64,000 nt of DNA from assembly GCA_000383715.1 (NCBI GenBank), contig KB911990.1, positions 52,481-116,480 on the forward strand, written 5' to 3'. The notes beneath the pieces are model-generated. The model was not told where the DNA came from. It searched no databases and saw only the letters and a program-made list of their open reading frames with translations. Source of the stretch: Verrucomicrobia bacterium SCGC AAA164-E04 (GTDB lineage Bacteria; Verrucomicrobiota; Verrucomicrobiia; Limisphaerales; AAA164-E04). Below, piece after piece: positions 62,421-64,000 of the stretch (position 1 is the stretch's first letter; every line of letters starts with the position of its first letter). Made by a program: the position numbers and the translations under genes.

Positions 62421-63524
62421 TCAACGAATAGTTTGGTCAACAATAGAACTCACATGGACGTGTGTCTTTACCAAATCTCTTATCAAGGCAATTTTGGCAA
62501 CATCTCCGGGACGAGTCTTTACAATCAAATCATGGACGGTCGAAGCGACTTGATAGCTGTCCTCAGGTGTCATGAGCACGGGATAAGGCATGCTTTCTAT
62601 TATTTTCATCACGCGATTGGAGGGCCTGATATCATCAGTCAAAACGACACCTGACAATTTGGTTGGAGCGCCGGTTTCATTGGGAGCGGCGGCTGTCTCG
62701 ATCAGGTCTTCGCGATCTGCGGGCATAATCATCAATGAGCCTGGACGAAAAAATTTCCTTGCATTGGGTGCACTCATTGCACCAACTACCACATTATCAA
62801 CGATATTATGGATTTCCTTGGTTTGATTGAGAACCTTTGCTACCAATGCATCGCGAATGAGCTCCATGGTCGGACTTGAAAGCATTCGTTGGTGAGGTAT
62901 CACTCCCAGCAGGTTGAGTCCACGGCGCTCCAGTCCTTTGCGCGCAAACTCTGAGATATAATCCACTTTATCCTGTCGAACTTTATTGAGAATAACACCT
63001 ATGATTTCAACTCCGTCCTTTTCAAACAAAGCCTGATTCAGTGCAACTTCATCTATCGGCCGCCCAATCCCGCCCTGAGTGACCAGAACGACTTTTGCAT
63101 TTAAAATTTTTGCCACCCTCGCATTGGATAAGTCGAAAACGGACCCGACACCCGCATGCCCCGTTCCTTCGCACAATACAAAATCCTTTTCCCAGGCAAC
63201 ACGATCGAATGCTTGTTGAACGCGTTTCACGAGTTTGGGGTTGTTCGAGGATTTTAGATACTTGCGAGTAAAATCCGATGCAACCGCAATAGGACTCATT
63301 TCAGGCAAAGGACAATTCAGTCGAAAGACCTTATCCATCAGGAAAGAATCCTCATCAATCTTGTGATCCTCAACATCCACAAATCGTTGACCGACCGGTT
63401 TGATGTATCCAACTCTAGGATAGTAGCGCTTGATGGCAGACAACAATCCCAACGAAGTCGTTGTCTTGCCATCATTTTGTCGAGTGGCTGCGATAAAGAC
63501 GCGGGGAGTGATAATGTTTTTCAT
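62421..63524 (-). CDS. BioD-like/DRTGG domain protein (free-standing N-terminal part of Pta)
   Basis: 367 residues. The N-terminal ATP-binding half has ATRQNDGKTTTSLGL at 13-27 (P-loop of the dethiobiotin synthetase/AAA_26 type) and VLCEGTGHAGVGSVF near 116. The C-terminal half, from about 215 on, carries the DRTGG-like segment (NVVVGAMSAPN, GSLMIMPADREDL, LSGVVLTDDIRP). In long bacterial phosphate acetyltransferases these domains precede the catalytic one; here they are a separate gene directly downstream of pta, 21 bases apart. It likely regulates or binds Pta. Confidence 0.85.
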   Translation of the reverse strand: MKNIITPRVFIAATRQNDGKTTTSLGLLSAIKRYYPRVGYIKPVGQRFVDVEDHKIDEDSFLMDKVFRLNCPLPEMSPIAVASDFTRKYLKSSNNPKLVKRVQQAFDRVAWEKDFVLCEGTGHAGVGSVFDLSNARVAKILNAKVVLVTQGGIGRPIDEVALNQALFEKDGVEIIGVILNKVRQDKVDYISEFARKGLERRGLNLLGVIPHQRMLSSPTMELIRDALVAKVLNQTKEIHNIVDNVVVGAMSAPNARKFFRPGSLMIMPADREDLIETAAAPNETGAPTKLSGVVLTDDIRPSNRVMKIIESMPYPVLMTPEDSYQVASTVHDLIVKTRPGDVAKIALIRDLVKTHVHVSSIVDQTIR

Positions 63525-63545
63525 CTTTTTCTCGTAGCTTGAACC

Positions 63546-64000
63546 TTATTCACCTGGCAGGTTCAGACCCGCTCCAGGAAACAACATATTGTATTCAATG
63601 GATTGTAGTCCCACGATTGCCGCGACACCTAGAATATCATGGGCATTCGATCCCCTGGAGACATCAGCAGCAGGTCGGTCCAAACCTAGCAGAATTTGAC
63701 CATAAGCATTGGCTCTTGCCATGTGTTTAAGCAACTTGCTCGCGATGTTCCCTGAATTGAGATCTGGGAAAATCAATACATTTGCATGGCCTGCAACTCG
63801 AGAATCCAGTGATTTGACTCTGGCAACATCGGGGACCAGAGCAGCGTCCACCTGAATTTCACCCTCAAAATCTGCATCAAGATCAGTGTCGGCGGCTTTT
63901 GCTTTTGCCAAATGAGTGGCCGTTTGTATTTTCTCAATTCCCGGATGCCCCGCACTTCCTTTGGTCGAATACGAAAGCATGGCGACACGCGGCTTGATGC
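63546..64000 (-). CDS. pta: Phosphate acetyltransferase, C-terminal part (start outside window)
   Basis: 151 codons to the stop; the gene continues past base 64000. KPRVAMLSYSTKGSAGHPG near the cut edge is the strongly conserved Pta motif with the catalytic serine, and VARVKSLDSRVAGHANVLIF and DVSRGSNAHDILGVAAIV follow as in the family (ANVLIFPDLNSGNIA in between). The enzyme interconverts acetyl-CoA and acetyl phosphate in overflow metabolism and fermentation. Only the catalytic C-terminal domain is visible, and the regulatory domains are encoded in the next gene. Confidence 0.93.
   Translation of the reverse strand, partial: IKPRVAMLSYSTKGSAGHPGIEKIQTATHLAKAKAADTDLDADFEGEIQVDAALVPDVARVKSLDSRVAGHANVLIFPDLNSGNIASKLLKHMARANAYGQILLGLDRPAADVSRGSNAHDILGVAAIVGLQSIEYNMLFPGAGLNLPGE

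Noticed and set aside
1-64000. tRNA, rRNA, CRISPR arrays or insertion sequences
   Set aside because: I looked for T-arm-like motifs, regular spaced repeats and transposase-like proteins and found none I could support.

Overview
The window looks like chromosomal DNA of a free-living, probably aquatic, Gram-negative member of Verrucomicrobiota; I cannot name a genus. The evidence is the gene repertoire: two pseudopilins with the [24 protein letters not shown] leader type common in that phylum, giant secreted proteins built of Ig-like and PPC-like domains, two Cys-type sulfatases, a CotH protein, a Tat-exported Gfo/Idh/MocA protein, a DUF4159-MoxR-DUF58-BatA operon, and two small proteins (7564-7767, 9641-9919) that I associate with the phylum. 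I saw no rRNA, tRNA, CRISPR array, prophage or transposase.

Layout. 1-2793 (minus): GT9 glycosyltransferase (cut by the window edge), a two-helix membrane protein, a shortened c-type cytochrome, a lipoprotein and a pseudopilin. 2963-5626 (minus): a secreted Ig-repeat protein. 5782-7412 (minus): gpsA-plsY phospholipid precursor genes. 7564-9277 (plus): a small protein and trigger factor. 9641-22154 (plus): a small protein, then a complex I operon in the order nuoA-B-C-D-I-H-J-K-L-M-M'-N, without nuoE, nuoF or nuoG and with two nuoM genes. 22314-27851: sulfatase, MFS exporter, and an overlapping cca-phzF-yhcH set closed by a long two-way terminator shared with an EF-G2-type elongation factor (27922-30000, minus). 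30398-34177 (minus): a secreted protein of four Cys-rich repeats, a second pseudopilin and a Gfo/Idh/MocA protein. 34380-37083 (plus): BNR sialidase-like protein, RidA and a D-threonine aldolase/D-serine dehydratase-type PLP enzyme. 37084-37948: mostly degenerate DNA. 37949-41999 (minus): GlmU-like hexapeptide protein, DinG-type helicase and MFS transporter. 42302-46529 (plus): giant FN3/Ig/beta-propeller/PPC protein. 46743-49486 (minus): DMT transporter and second sulfatase. 49726-51582 (plus): CotH protein. 51898-61219 (plus): TPR protein, TPR-gluzincin peptidase, DUF4159, MoxR, DUF58 and BatA proteins. 61304-64000 (minus): the C-terminal part of phosphate acetyltransferase, a BioD/DRTGG protein and hisC.

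Three long genes are broken by reading-frame shifts: the DinG helicase and the TPR peptidase, each at a run of eight G on the coding strand, and the giant Ig/propeller protein. The cytochrome at 949-1347 is also unusually short. These may be sequencing or assembly errors, contingency tracts or real decay; the sequence alone cannot decide.

The most interesting system is the complex I operon. It lacks the NADH-oxidising module and encodes an extra NuoM-type pump subunit that has lost the helix-7 lysine, which fits the high-pumping '2M' complex I type with an unknown electron donor. Second is the secreted protein of four near-identical CxxC repeats at 30398-31525.
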